This document shows, one piece after another, positions 43,554-53,695 of a stretch of DNA of 64,000 bases. The first letter of the stretch is position 1. Each line of letters begins with the position of its first letter. A model generated the notes under the pieces. The model searched no databases and was not told where the DNA came from. It worked only from the letters and a program-made list of their open reading frames with translations. A program made the position numbers and the translations under genes. This DNA comes from Paenibacillus harenae (lineage in GTDB: Bacteria; Bacillota; Bacilli; Paenibacillales; Paenibacillaceae), in NCBI RefSeq assembly GCF_030812415.1, contig NZ_JAUSST010000006.1:372001-436000 (forward strand), written 5' to 3'.

Positions 43554-45869
43554 GTGAGCAAGTATTTGCTTCGATTGCTGTCTTTCAGCCTTTTAATAGG
43601 GGTGCTTCCGGCAGTGCTCGTCGGTATCCTTTCTTATTCGATCGCATCTGGGGATATAGTGGATAAGGTGAAAGAGGGAAATATGCATCTGCTGGCCCAG
43701 ACTCAGCTGAGTGTGGAACAAATGCTGAAGTCTGTTGAGAAATCCGCGACGCAGTTTGCAAATTCTTCTATTGTGGAAGCATCGATGGACGAATCCTACA
43801 CCGTAACAGACTTCGAGCAAATACGCAAATTGTCCGTTGAGCTTTATAACTTGCAATCCAGCGATGTTGTCATCACGGAGGCTTATCTAATTAATCTTCA
43901 GCACAAATGGGCATTAGACCTCAATGGTTTGAAATCCTTGGATTCTCTTAACCATGCAAGTGAATTCCTTGATTACGCCAAGGTGACGAGAAGTATTCAA
44001 TGGTATACGGGATCGGTGATAGCCGGCGGCGATGACATGGCTGTTCCGAAGGAAACCATTTCTCTTGTGCATAAAATTCCGATTCTCCCGCAGACCGATA
44101 AGCCGCAAGGACTTGTTGTCATTCGGATTGCAGCATCGGACATTTGGGAAGCGCTCTCATCCTCGAATCCCTCGGATCGGTATTATATTTTGGATCATAC
44201 GGGAACGAAAATAGTGGGAGCAGCAGCGGGAGAGTCCGGGGGATACGATGAAATTAACGCTGCCGTCGCCAAGCGGCTGGAATCGGAGCCGGAAGAGCGG
44301 CTGGGACTGTTTAGCATGCAAACCGGCGGTGAGGAGGAGGCTGTCATATACCGCTCCTCCGGCTATAACGGATGGACCTATGTTTCGGTTGTTTCGATAG
44401 GGGAACTAACGAAGGAAAGTAGAAAAATTGCAAAACTGACCATGATTGTATGCGCATCCGTATTGTTGATGGTCCTTGCGGTCGCATTGTTTGGCAGCCG
44501 GCGGATGTATCGTCCGATTCAGCGTCTTCAGGATATTGCCAGAGGTCTTGGCCGTAATGTGCAGATGCATCCGTCAACGCCTAGAAACGATGAGCTTGAA
44601 TTCATCAAAGTCAGCTTGCAGTCGTTGGCTTTCTCAAGAGATCAGGTGGAACAGCAGCTGCTTGGTCATTTAGGCCATCTGAAGGAATTTTTTGTGCTTA
44701 AGCTGTTTACAGACCAAATATCGGAGAACGATTTTTTTTACCGGTCGGCCCTGAATGGCTTGCCGACAGGATGGGCATATCTGGGTGTATTTGCGCTTCA
44801 GATCGATAATCTGCAGGATACCCGGTATGAGGAGGAGGATCGCGAACTGCTGCTGTACGCCGTCAACAATATTGCCGAAGAGGTGCTGCCGCCTTCCAGC
44901 CGCTTCACGCCAATCATACTGAATCAAACTCAGGTGACGATCGTCGTTGCGGATAAGACGGACCCTGCAGAGGTGAAGCGTGTATTGTACGAAGCAGCGG
45001 AGCGCATTAAAAGAAATTCCTGGGAATATTTGCATCTTCAGGTCAGTATTGGCATCAGCAAGCCTTATCGTATGCTTACGGATACGGTTAAAGCCTACGG
45101 GGAAAGCTTGTCGGCACTTAAAACCAGAATCAGCCTGGGTCCGGATATTATTGTACACTATGAGGATGTTGAGAATAATCACGGAGTCGATCACTATGAA
45201 CATTCCCATCTTAAAGTGTTGGAGGAGAGACTTGTTTATTCTCTCCGCGAGATGCAGCCGAACAATGTCTCGGAGATTTTTCGGCAATATCTGGATGCGC
45301 TGCTGCCCAAGGACGGTTACTTGCACGAGCATCAATTGTTATTGATGCAGCTGGTCTCGCGGCTGCTTTACATTTTGCAGGATCAGGGAATTTCATTGAA
45401 AAAGGTACTGCAGGACGAAGGCGCGGTGAAACGGCTTATGTACCTTCAGACAAGGGATGAGATTGTGCATTGGTTCGAGTCTGTGCTGTTCGCGCCGATG
45501 ATTCAGGTGTTGTCGGAAAAATCGGAAACGACGTATATTAAGATCGCAGACAGGATTGTAAGGATGATTCAGGAAAATTACGATCAGGAAATCTCATTGG
45601 AATCCTACGCCCAGGAGCTTAACTATCATCCGGTTTATCTAAGCCGGGTTTTCAAGCGGGAAATCGGTATGACGTTCAGCGATTATTTATCGGAATACCG
45701 CATGAGGATGGCCAAAGTCATGCTGGAAACAACAGATAAGAAGATCTCTGAAATCGGGGAGCAGCTCCAATACAAAAATATAAGTGCATTCATACGAACC
45801 TTTCGAAAGCTGTATGATATGACGCCGGGGCAATATCGGGAAAAGATTATGAAGGGGAGTACCGAATGA
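43554..45869 (+). CDS. Membrane-bound AraC-family regulator with Cache-like sensor (pectin locus)
   Basis: GTG 43554 is 6 nt after AAGGGGG; the longer frame from 43416 has no SD and would place a charged, Cys-rich stretch before the membrane helix. The 771-residue protein has TM1 at about 5-30, an extracytoplasmic sensor domain to about 295 (VVITEAYLINLQHKWALDLN), TM2, a HAMP-like region and a GGDEF-like linker. The C-terminal AraC HTH pair is ISLESYAQELNYHPVYLSRVF and ISEIGEQLQYKNISAFIRTF. It overlaps the following lipoprotein gene (ATGA). It likely senses pectin fragments, perhaps through that lipoprotein, and activates the downstream locus. Confidence 0.88.
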   Translation: MSKYLLRLLSFSLLIGVLPAVLVGILSYSIASGDIVDKVKEGNMHLLAQTQLSVEQMLKSVEKSATQFANSSIVEASMDESYTVTDFEQIRKLSVELYNLQSSDVVITEAYLINLQHKWALDLNGLKSLDSLNHASEFLDYAKVTRSIQWYTGSVIAGGDDMAVPKETISLVHKIPILPQTDKPQGLVVIRIAASDIWEALSSSNPSDRYYILDHTGTKIVGAAAGESGGYDEINAAVAKRLESEPEERLGLFSMQTGGEEEAVIYRSSGYNGWTYVSVVSIGELTKESRKIAKLTMIVCASVLLMVLAVALFGSRRMYRPIQRLQDIARGLGRNVQMHPSTPRNDELEFIKVSLQSLAFSRDQVEQQLLGHLGHLKEFFVLKLFTDQISENDFFYRSALNGLPTGWAYLGVFALQIDNLQDTRYEEEDRELLLYAVNNIAEEVLPPSSRFTPIILNQTQVTIVVADKTDPAEVKRVLYEAAERIKRNSWEYLHLQVSIGISKPYRMLTDTVKAYGESLSALKTRISLGPDIIVHYEDVENNHGVDHYEHSHLKVLEERLVYSLREMQPNNVSEIFRQYLDALLPKDGYLHEHQLLLMQLVSRLLYILQDQGISLKKVLQDEGAVKRLMYLQTRDEIVHWFESVLFAPMIQVLSEKSETTYIKIADRIVRMIQENYDQEISLESYAQELNYHPVYLSRVFKREIGMTFSDYLSEYRMRMAKVMLETTDKKISEIGEQLQYKNISAFIRTFRKLYDMTPGQYREKIMKGSTE

Positions 45870-47368
45870 AACGTTATTCCGTCTGTATGCTCGGCATGCT
45901 CATGCTTGTCATTTCGTTAACCGCTTGCGGGTGGAAAAGCCACGGCGAAGCTTACAATGAGAAAAACAATGATGAAAAAGCTTACTTCTTATCCATGGCG
46001 GTCAGTCTGTCAGGGGAGACTACCCCCCAAAACACCCAAATTAAGCAGGCGATCGAGGCGTTTACGAATACGGAATTGCAGATTCAATGGATTCCGTATT
46101 CCGCTTATGAGGAAAAGGTGAAGCTGATGATTGCTTCGGGAGAGCTTCCGAAGCTGATCAAACTCGATTATACTCCGACCATTATTGCTACATTGAAGGC
46201 GGGACAGTTCTGGGAATTAGGCCCGTTGCTTAATGGCTACCACAATTTGTCGGCCCCTAGCCCCATGCATTATGACAACATCTCTATCGATGGGAAGATA
46301 TACGGTATACCGCTGTTCCGCGAGCTTGGCCGCGCTTCCGTTCAATACCGCAAGGATTGGTTTGACAAATTGGGGCTTGAACCGCCGGTTACGTTGGATG
46401 ATTGGTATAAGGTTGTGCGAGCACTCACGCTGAATGATCCAGATGGGAACGGAGTGAACGATACGTATGGGATGGCTTTGGACAAACAATACAATATGGA
46501 CATATATTCCACGCTGACCCGGATCGCCGTATCTCAGGGAGCGCCTACCAAATGGATGGTGGAGGATGGACGCTTTACTCCGGATTTTATGACCGAGCCG
46601 TATTTTGAGACAATGAAGCTGTTTAGACGGCTTTATCAGGAAAAGCTGATCAATGAGGATTTTGCGATAGTAGGTACTGCCGATTCGGTGAAACTCTACA
46701 ATGGAGGCCGTGCCGGCATTCAGATCGTTGGCGGGTACGCCCAGACCTGGCAGGACAAGCTGAACAATACAGTTCCTTCCGCTGTGGTCGACGTGGCACC
46801 GCTCATGGGCCCGGACGGAATCAGGTTGCCGGGGGAAAGCGGGAATGCCGGCTTCCTGGCGATCCCCAAGGATTCGGTTCGTACCGAAGAAGAAGTGAAG
46901 CAGATACTGAGCTTCCTCGACGCCTTGTTGGAGATGCCTATGCAAGCTCTACTCTCCAAAGGTATCGAAGGCAGGCATTGGACGGATCGAGGCGAATATG
47001 CCGATTTCATCGATCGCAACTTGTTTCTTGCGGAAGTTAAGCCTTATCGCGATACGCTTCCGTTCCTCGGAGACCATAATCCGCTCTTAGAGCCGGTTCT
47101 GCAGCCGGAGCTGTTCCGCAAAAACCAGAAGATTCACAAGGAGAACGAAGCGTATATCGTGTCTAATCCTGCGCTAACGCTGAATTCGGACACTTATGCC
47201 GAACGAGGGAGGGAGCTGGAGATCATGATCATGGACACGCAGACCAAATTTATTATCGGAAAGCTGGATGAGGAAGGCTGGAAAAACGGAATCGACAAAT
47301 GGCGGAAGTCCGGCGGCGATAAGTTGATTCGGGAGTATGAGGAAGCGTACCGCCAGAAAGGAAAATAA
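45866..47368 (+). CDS. Orphan sugar-binding lipoprotein (LplA-like)
   Basis: The 500-residue protein has lipobox LTAC (Cys21) and an extracellular solute-binding domain with QFWELGPLLNGYHNLSAPSP, DGKIYGIPLFRELGR and the Ca-binding-like loop NDPDGNGVNDTYG. Its start overlaps the AraC stop, and a strong terminator follows, with no permease gene. It is a clear paralogue of the binding lipoprotein at 60375, which has permeases. It may use those permeases, or act as co-sensor for the AraC regulator with which it is co-translated. Confidence 0.9.
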   Translation: MKRYSVCMLGMLMLVISLTACGWKSHGEAYNEKNNDEKAYFLSMAVSLSGETTPQNTQIKQAIEAFTNTELQIQWIPYSAYEEKVKLMIASGELPKLIKLDYTPTIIATLKAGQFWELGPLLNGYHNLSAPSPMHYDNISIDGKIYGIPLFRELGRASVQYRKDWFDKLGLEPPVTLDDWYKVVRALTLNDPDGNGVNDTYGMALDKQYNMDIYSTLTRIAVSQGAPTKWMVEDGRFTPDFMTEPYFETMKLFRRLYQEKLINEDFAIVGTADSVKLYNGGRAGIQIVGGYAQTWQDKLNNTVPSAVVDVAPLMGPDGIRLPGESGNAGFLAIPKDSVRTEEEVKQILSFLDALLEMPMQALLSKGIEGRHWTDRGEYADFIDRNLFLAEVKPYRDTLPFLGDHNPLLEPVLQPELFRKNQKIHKENEAYIVSNPALTLNSDTYAERGRELEIMIMDTQTKFIIGKLDEEGWKNGIDKWRKSGGDKLIREYEEAYRQKGK

Positions 47369-47377
47369 GAAGTTTTC

Positions 47378-47418
47378 ACACCCTGCGGGTTCTGGTAAAG
47401 GCCTGCAGGGTGTTTTTC
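47378..47418 (+). terminator. Rho-independent terminator
   Basis: The stem ACACCCTGC / GCAGGGTGT, extended by an inner GG / CC part, is followed by TTTTTC. Confidence 0.8.
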
Positions 47419-47692
47419 TGTTCACTTTGGAAGATGAATGGCATTAATTTGTTTGCGGCATATGAAGTTGCTTGAAGGCTATTGGGCTGCAAATCGCCGG
47501 AATTCATAAAGAGGTTAACCATAAGGTATAGCTTGCCATTATGATTCTGACCCATAATCGTACTCGAAGACAAATAGGAGATGAAAGGAAAGGTGAATGT
47601 TGTCAGGATTGTTCTATGAGCTCTGATTCGCGAACAATTCTGGTTTATATAAATAGTTTTTTTGGAGGTATTTTTGATAAGGGAGGTATTTT

Positions 47693-50600
47693 ATGAAGAA
47701 ATGGTTGTCATGTATTCTTATTGTATCTTTACTTGCAGCTTTGTTTCCTGTAAGCGCTACCATTCAGGCGGCAAACGATTCGCTGCCGGCATTCCCGGGC
47801 GCTGAAGGCGGGGGCAAATATGTAACTGGAGGGCGCGGTCAAGAGGTATATGAAGTGACTACGCTTGAGGATTACAAGAGCAGCGAAACGCCGATTCCCG
47901 GATCGCTGCGGGATGGGGTAAGCCAGGGCAACCGGACGGTCGTCTTCCGCGTCGGTGGAACGATCCGCTTGAAGGAGAAACTGAGAATAGCGGGCTCAAA
48001 CTTGACCATCGCAGGGCAGACCGCACCCGGAGACGGCATTACGGTAACCGATTACACAACGGTTGTGGAAGCGGATAATGTCATTATCAGGTATATGCGT
48101 TTCCGCTTGGGCGACCGCGTACCAAGCGAGGACGATGCTTTCGGCTTGCGCGATCGCAAAAACATCATCATCGATCACAGCTCCTTCAGTTGGTCTGTTG
48201 ATGAGGTGCTCAGTCTTTACAACAATTACAATACGACGGTTCAGTGGTCGATCATCGAGGAAAGCATGCTGATGAGCTCTCACGAGAAGGGACGTCACGG
48301 CTATGCCGGCATTTGGGGCGGAAATCATGCCAGCTTTCTTAACAACCTCATTGCGCATAATCTGAGCCGCAACCCGAGATTCTCGGGGGGCGACCCTGTG
48401 TATGACATCATGGAGTCTACCAACAACGTGATTTACAATTGGGGCCTTTTTTCAGCCTATGGCGGCGGCAAGGGGCAGTACAATTTGAATAATAACTATT
48501 ATAAATATGGTCCGAACTCTTACTATAATGTGCGCAACGTCATATTCAGTGAAGTCAGCCCGTCCAGCCAAATGTATGTAAGCGGAAACATTATGGATGG
48601 CGACGCTGCCGTCACCGCAGACAACTGGCTTGGCGTGCCCGTCGTGCAGGACTCCGCCTCGAAGCTGTCTCAGCCTGTGCAGGTGGAGGGCGGATACGTA
48701 CCTGTATCCGCTCAAGACGCATACCATCGTGTACTCGCAAGTGCGGGAGCTGCTTTGCCGAAGCGCGACGCGATCGACGCCCGGGTCGTTCAGGATGTGA
48801 AGAACCGAACCGGACAGCACATCAACTCGCCGCTTGAGGTGGGGGGGTATCCCGATTATCCAACGGTCGTCTCTACCGTGGTTGATCAGGACCATGACGG
48901 CATGGATGACGCCTGGGAATTGGCAAACGGCTTATCCCCGGCTGATCCGGGCGACCGAAACCTGACGAATTTATCTCCGGAAGGGTATACGAATCTGGAG
49001 GTATATCTACACGACTTAATCGTGAAAGGAAACGCCGATAACAAAAATACGGATAATCCGATTGTCTCGATCACTTCTCCCGTTACCAACACATTGACAG
49101 ATGAGGGGAGCCATATAACGGTGGACGCTGTCGCCTCCGACAACGACGGGATTGCCAAAGTGGAATTGATTGTTGACGGTATTGCAATAGCGGAGGATAC
49201 AATGGCTCCGTACAGCTTCGAATGGAATAACGTAACCGACGGCACCCATTACCTGGTCGTTCGCGCTACGGACAATGCCGGATTGTCGACGCAGTCGGAC
49301 AATGTGGCCGTCCACGTCAACCGAACAGGCCCAATCGATCCGTGGCAATCGCAGGATATAGGTTCTGTCGGCATCCCAGGCCATACGCAGCTGGAAGGCG
49401 ACGCGCAGACGGTAACGGTCAAGTCTGCCGGGCGAATCGGCGGCGACCCTGGCGCGAATATATCGGGCAGTACTGCCGATGCGTTTCACTTCGCGTATCA
49501 GACGCTAACAGGCAACGGTGAAATCATCGCCCGAATCGATCGTGTTACGGCAACGGATGACAACGCGAAAGCGGGGGTCATGATTCGCGAAACGTTGGAC
49601 CCTTCCTCCAATATGGCCACGCTTGCGATACCTTATGTGAAATTCGGCAGGAAAGGCGTCATGATCAGCCGCCAGGCCGCAGGCGGTCAATCTGTAAGGG
49701 TGGAGCCGGATGAATTCATTTCGGTGCCTTATTGGGTGAAGCTTGTCCGGATCGGAAACCAGCTGACAGGACTGATATCCGCAGACAAGACGACCTGGAA
49801 GCAGGTTGCCGCCATCGACTTGCCGATGTCCGAAACGGTCTATATCGGTTTGGCGGCGGACGCCGGCAAAAAGGAAGACGATGTGAATAAATACAACACG
49901 TCTCTGTTCAGCGGGGTGGAGCTTCATGCGCTGGCGGCAGATTTCCCGACGCCTCCGCAGGCGTTGGAAGCAACAGCAGGAGATAAGAGCGCGGTGCTCG
50001 GCTGGTCGCCGGTGAGCGTGGCTACCGGTTATAACATTAAGCGAAGCGATGTTCCCGGCGGGCCATATACGACGATCGCGTCCAACGTGACGTCCCCGTC
50101 TTTTACCGATACAAACCTGATAGCAGGCAAAACGTATTTCTATGTCGTTACGGCGGTAAACGCGGGCGGCGAAAGCTTCGATTCGACGGAGGTCAGCGTG
50201 ACCCCAACCGGGGCTGCTGAGACCATACGGCTCGTAGACGACGATTTCGAGTCAGATGCGATTGGAGAAATACCGGCAGGTTATACGCTGATTAGTCCGA
50301 ACCCGGCAACGGAAACGAATAAATTGATTGCTCAATCAGTACCAGCGGCGAGTACAGGAAACGGCTCGAGTCAAGCGATGCAGATTTTTGACATGGGTAC
50401 GGTAAACACCAGAGCCGCGAAAACCTTTGCACCGCAGAAGGGCACTGTTATTGTCGAAGCGGATTACATGCAGGAGAGGGTCATCGGCTCTGCCGGCTTG
50501 CTACAACTGCAAACGCAAGACGGCGCCAGAACGCCGTTGTCCTTGGAAATTCGTAAACCGGCCGGTGAGAGCACGAATGTATTTGTCGTCAACCATCGCG

Positions 50601-53600
50601 GAACGTACATCAAGGTGACGAATGAGCAGCCGGCAATCAACCAATGGATCCATATCAAGATCGAAGCGAATGTTCTCACGGGTAAAGCAAAGATTTATGT
50701 GGATGGCGTTCCTTCGGTGACGCCGGAAATTGATTTCGAGAGCACGGCGCTTTCGGATACGCAGGCAAAGGGCATCGGCCGCATTCATTTCTCCACGCCG
50801 GGCACCGGAACGGGAAGCCCCTATTGGGATAACGTGAAGGTGTATATAGAGCCGGTTGCCGCTCCTTCAGGAGTAAAGGCAGTGCAGGGCAATGGGGCTG
50901 TCGAGTTGAAATGGCCTGTTGTAGAAGGGGCGGCCTCTTACAACGTGAAGCGAAGCGAAACGGATGGAGGCCCTTATGCAACCATCCAATCCGAATGGCT
51001 GGAATCTTCATTTATCGATAACACCGTATCGAATGAGACAACGTACTTCTATGTCGTTACGGCGAGCGGTGTCGGCGGCGAATCCGCCAATTCCAACCAG
51101 GTGCAAGTCACCCCGTCGGCATCCGCTCCAAAGCCTGCCGCACCTGCAGAACTAAGATTGAAAAGCCGGGATTCGCAGTTGGATTTGAGCTGGAACGCCG
51201 TGGACAACGTGAATTTTTACACCGTGAAGAAGGCGGCCGACCCTGCGGGGCCTTACGAGGTCGTTGCTTCCAATATTACGGAAACCGCTTACCGGGCGGG
51301 CGGCGTGTCGAATGGCGCAACCCAATATTTCACTGTAACGGCTACGAATGTAGCGGGAGAGAGCGTTGACTCGGCTCCTGCGAGCGGTGCTGCCTTAGCG
51401 CATATTGGTACGCCTGGCTTGACAGCGGAGGGGGGCAACGCCAAAGTAACGCTAAATTGGACGTCTGCAGCGGAAGCCGACCATTACTTGCTGAAACGTG
51501 CCACGGACATAGAGGGTCCCTATACGATTGTCGCTGAACATTTATCTGGAACGAATTACACCGACACGAAAGTCGTGAACGGTCAACCTTATTATTACAA
51601 AGTATCTGGCGCTAACGAGTCGGGTATCGGCTTGGAATCCGGCGTTGCAGCGGCTCGTCCCGTATTGAATATCGGCCAGCCGGGTGTGCCGGTTGGCGTC
51701 AAGGCGGACCCGAGCGATTCGGAGGTTCAGTTGTCGTGGAATGCGGTCAGCGGGGCTGCAGATTATCAAGTGGTTCGCGCAACGGACAAGAACGGTCCGT
51801 ACTCGGTGATCGCCGATCAGGTGACAGGATTATCGTTCACCGATCAAGGTCTGGCCAATGACACCGCTTATTATTACGCAGTTGCGGCAAGCAATAATAA
51901 AGGCATGAGCTATCATTCCTTGCCGGTGAAGACAGTACCGGGCACATTGCTTATTGTAGCCAAAGACGGAAGCGGGCAATTCACCACAATAGGGGATGCG
52001 ATCAATGCCGTTCCGGACAACAGCACGAAGCTTACGATCATCAAAGTGAAGAACGGGATTTATAACGAGAAGGTGCTTATTCCCTCGACGAAGAACAGGA
52101 TCACGATGATCGGGGAAAGCAGGGAAGAGACCGTTCTGGTCAATGGAGATTCCGCAAGTACAATCGGCCCCGACGGGAATCCGCTCGGTACAAGCAACAG
52201 CTATACGCTAAGGGTGCAGGGAACCGACTTTACGATGGAAAATATGACGGTTCGGAACGATGCCGGACGGACTGCGGGGCAAGCCGTCGCGCTTTATGCG
52301 GAAGGCGATCGGGGGATTTACCGCAACGTGAAGCTGTTGGGCTACCAGGATACGCTGGAGACCAATAGGGGACGGCAATATTTTGTTGACAGCCATATTG
52401 AAGGGACCGTGGACTTTATTTTCGGAGACTCTGCGATCGTTTTCGAGAATAACATCATTCACAGCGTTGGCCCCGGCTATGTCACGGCGCCATCCACGGA
52501 AAAGGATCAGCCGGGATACGTGTTTATCAACAATCAACTGACTGCCAGCGCAGATGCGCCTGCCGGAACGGTAGACCTCGGCAGACCATGGAGGGATTAC
52601 GGTAGCTCAACGTACATCAATAACTACCTTGGGGAGCATATCCGGCCTACGGGGTGGAACGAATGGGTTGACGGCCGTTCGAAGACCGCTCGCTTATCCG
52701 AATACGCGAGTTACGGTCCGGGAGCAGGCCCGGCCGGACGGGTCAACTGGTCGACGCAATTGACAGCGGAGGAAGCGGCTCAATATACGATAGAGTCCAC
52801 ACTTGGCGGTTCCGATGGTTGGAATCCGAAAGAGTCTATTGGAATGATTGACACTGCTCCGATTGCCGTCGTACGGGTATCCTCCATCTCGGTTTTCGCG
52901 ACGGGCGGAATGAATGCGATCACGTCGAAGAATGGCTCGCTGTCTTTGAAGGCATCGGTTCTTCCGGGCAATGCGGCAAACCCGGCGGTTGCTTGGGGAG
53001 TGTTTGAGATAAACGGAGTTACGCCCACGAGCAAGGCGATGATTACTGCGGACGGACTGCTTACTGCGAAAAATAACGGAATCGTCAAGGTTGTCGCAAC
53101 TGCCAAAGACGGCAGCGGCGCTCAAGGAAGCATCTATGTATCCATCAGCGGGCAAACGGGAATTCTTGCCGACTTCCCGGTGGCAACACTTGACGGACCT
53201 GCGGAAGTATCATCGGGGCAGGAGTTCAGTTACCGGGTTGGATTAAGTCATGTATCGTCCTCTCCATACACGTCAGTGTATGCAGTTGATTTCACGCTGC
53301 AGTTCGGAACGGACGCTGTTGAATTCGTCTCCGCCCATTCGCTCAAATCGGATTTCCGGATAATGGCTCAGAAGACGGACGTTCCTGGCCGGGTCAGGAT
53401 TATCGCAACCAGTCTGGGATCGGCCGGAGCGGTCACGTCGGGCGGCGAACTCATCGAGTTGAAGTTTCAAGCGAAGCCGGTCTCGGTTGCGGTTGCAGCG
53501 CCGCTTGATTTCACTTCCTTCAAAGCCTCTAACGGGGCGGCTCAAAGTTTCACCGTGTTGCAGACCGTTCAACCCGTGATACAAGTTGTTCCTTCTGCCA

Positions 53601-53605
53601 ACTAA
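47693..53605 (+). CDS. Secreted multidomain pectinase: PL1-type pectate lyase, CE8 pectin methylesterase, C-terminal cohesin-like domain
   Basis: The 1970-residue protein starts at ATG after GGGAGG and has a signal peptide (SATIQA). PL1-type beta-helix at about 30-440 (FPGAEGGGKYVTGGRG, NVIIRYMRFRLGD, IIIDHSSFSWSVDE), ending in a DQDHDGMDD calcium-loop segment. Ig-like domain at about 450-545; jelly-roll domain at 550-765; one FN3 domain; LamG-like domain at about 850-1060; four FN3 domains (each with a YFYVVTAVN-type strand). CE8 spans about 1420-1712 with all family blocks: GQAVAL, YQDTL, DFIFG and LGRPW. Big_2-type Ig at about 1725-1820. Cohesin-like domain at about 1825-1965 (EVSSGQEFSYRVGLSHVS, AVDFTLQFGTDAVEFVSA). 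It demethylates and cleaves homogalacturonan outside the cell. The dockerin-bearing neighbour is a possible partner. Confidence 0.92.
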   Translation: MKKWLSCILIVSLLAALFPVSATIQAANDSLPAFPGAEGGGKYVTGGRGQEVYEVTTLEDYKSSETPIPGSLRDGVSQGNRTVVFRVGGTIRLKEKLRIAGSNLTIAGQTAPGDGITVTDYTTVVEADNVIIRYMRFRLGDRVPSEDDAFGLRDRKNIIIDHSSFSWSVDEVLSLYNNYNTTVQWSIIEESMLMSSHEKGRHGYAGIWGGNHASFLNNLIAHNLSRNPRFSGGDPVYDIMESTNNVIYNWGLFSAYGGGKGQYNLNNNYYKYGPNSYYNVRNVIFSEVSPSSQMYVSGNIMDGDAAVTADNWLGVPVVQDSASKLSQPVQVEGGYVPVSAQDAYHRVLASAGAALPKRDAIDARVVQDVKNRTGQHINSPLEVGGYPDYPTVVSTVVDQDHDGMDDAWELANGLSPADPGDRNLTNLSPEGYTNLEVYLHDLIVKGNADNKNTDNPIVSITSPVTNTLTDEGSHITVDAVASDNDGIAKVELIVDGIAIAEDTMAPYSFEWNNVTDGTHYLVVRATDNAGLSTQSDNVAVHVNRTGPIDPWQSQDIGSVGIPGHTQLEGDAQTVTVKSAGRIGGDPGANISGSTADAFHFAYQTLTGNGEIIARIDRVTATDDNAKAGVMIRETLDPSSNMATLAIPYVKFGRKGVMISRQAAGGQSVRVEPDEFISVPYWVKLVRIGNQLTGLISADKTTWKQVAAIDLPMSETVYIGLAADAGKKEDDVNKYNTSLFSGVELHALAADFPTPPQALEATAGDKSAVLGWSPVSVATGYNIKRSDVPGGPYTTIASNVTSPSFTDTNLIAGKTYFYVVTAVNAGGESFDSTEVSVTPTGAAETIRLVDDDFESDAIGEIPAGYTLISPNPATETNKLIAQSVPAASTGNGSSQAMQIFDMGTVNTRAAKTFAPQKGTVIVEADYMQERVIGSAGLLQLQTQDGARTPLSLEIRKPAGESTNVFVVNHRGTYIKVTNEQPAINQWIHIKIEANVLTGKAKIYVDGVPSVTPEIDFESTALSDTQAKGIGRIHFSTPGTGTGSPYWDNVKVYIEPVAAPSGVKAVQGNGAVELKWPVVEGAASYNVKRSETDGGPYATIQSEWLESSFIDNTVSNETTYFYVVTASGVGGESANSNQVQVTPSASAPKPAAPAELRLKSRDSQLDLSWNAVDNVNFYTVKKAADPAGPYEVVASNITETAYRAGGVSNGATQYFTVTATNVAGESVDSAPASGAALAHIGTPGLTAEGGNAKVTLNWTSAAEADHYLLKRATDIEGPYTIVAEHLSGTNYTDTKVVNGQPYYYKVSGANESGIGLESGVAAARPVLNIGQPGVPVGVKADPSDSEVQLSWNAVSGAADYQVVRATDKNGPYSVIADQVTGLSFTDQGLANDTAYYYAVAASNNKGMSYHSLPVKTVPGTLLIVAKDGSGQFTTIGDAINAVPDNSTKLTIIKVKNGIYNEKVLIPSTKNRITMIGESREETVLVNGDSASTIGPDGNPLGTSNSYTLRVQGTDFTMENMTVRNDAGRTAGQAVALYAEGDRGIYRNVKLLGYQDTLETNRGRQYFVDSHIEGTVDFIFGDSAIVFENNIIHSVGPGYVTAPSTEKDQPGYVFINNQLTASADAPAGTVDLGRPWRDYGSSTYINNYLGEHIRPTGWNEWVDGRSKTARLSEYASYGPGAGPAGRVNWSTQLTAEEAAQYTIESTLGGSDGWNPKESIGMIDTAPIAVVRVSSISVFATGGMNAITSKNGSLSLKASVLPGNAANPAVAWGVFEINGVTPTSKAMITADGLLTAKNNGIVKVVATAKDGSGAQGSIYVSISGQTGILADFPVATLDGPAEVSSGQEFSYRVGLSHVSSSPYTSVYAVDFTLQFGTDAVEFVSAHSLKSDFRIMAQKTDVPGRVRIIATSLGSAGAVTSGGELIELKFQAKPVSVAVAAPLDFTSFKASNGAAQSFTVLQTVQPVIQVVPSAN

Positions 53606-53636
53606 GCGGGTCTGATGGATTCGAATGGCACTATGC

Positions 53637-53668
53637 ACACCGCGCGCTGGGAGCCTCGCGCGCGGTGT
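53637..53668 (+). other. GC-rich hairpin between the two pectinase genes
   Basis: An 11-bp stem ACACCGCGCGC / GCGCGCGGTGT, without a T run, lies 32 nt after one stop and 27 nt before the next start. It could be an mRNA stabiliser or weak attenuator rather than a terminator. Confidence 0.5.
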
Positions 53669-53695
53669 CACACAATAAGGAAGGAAGTGGAACGA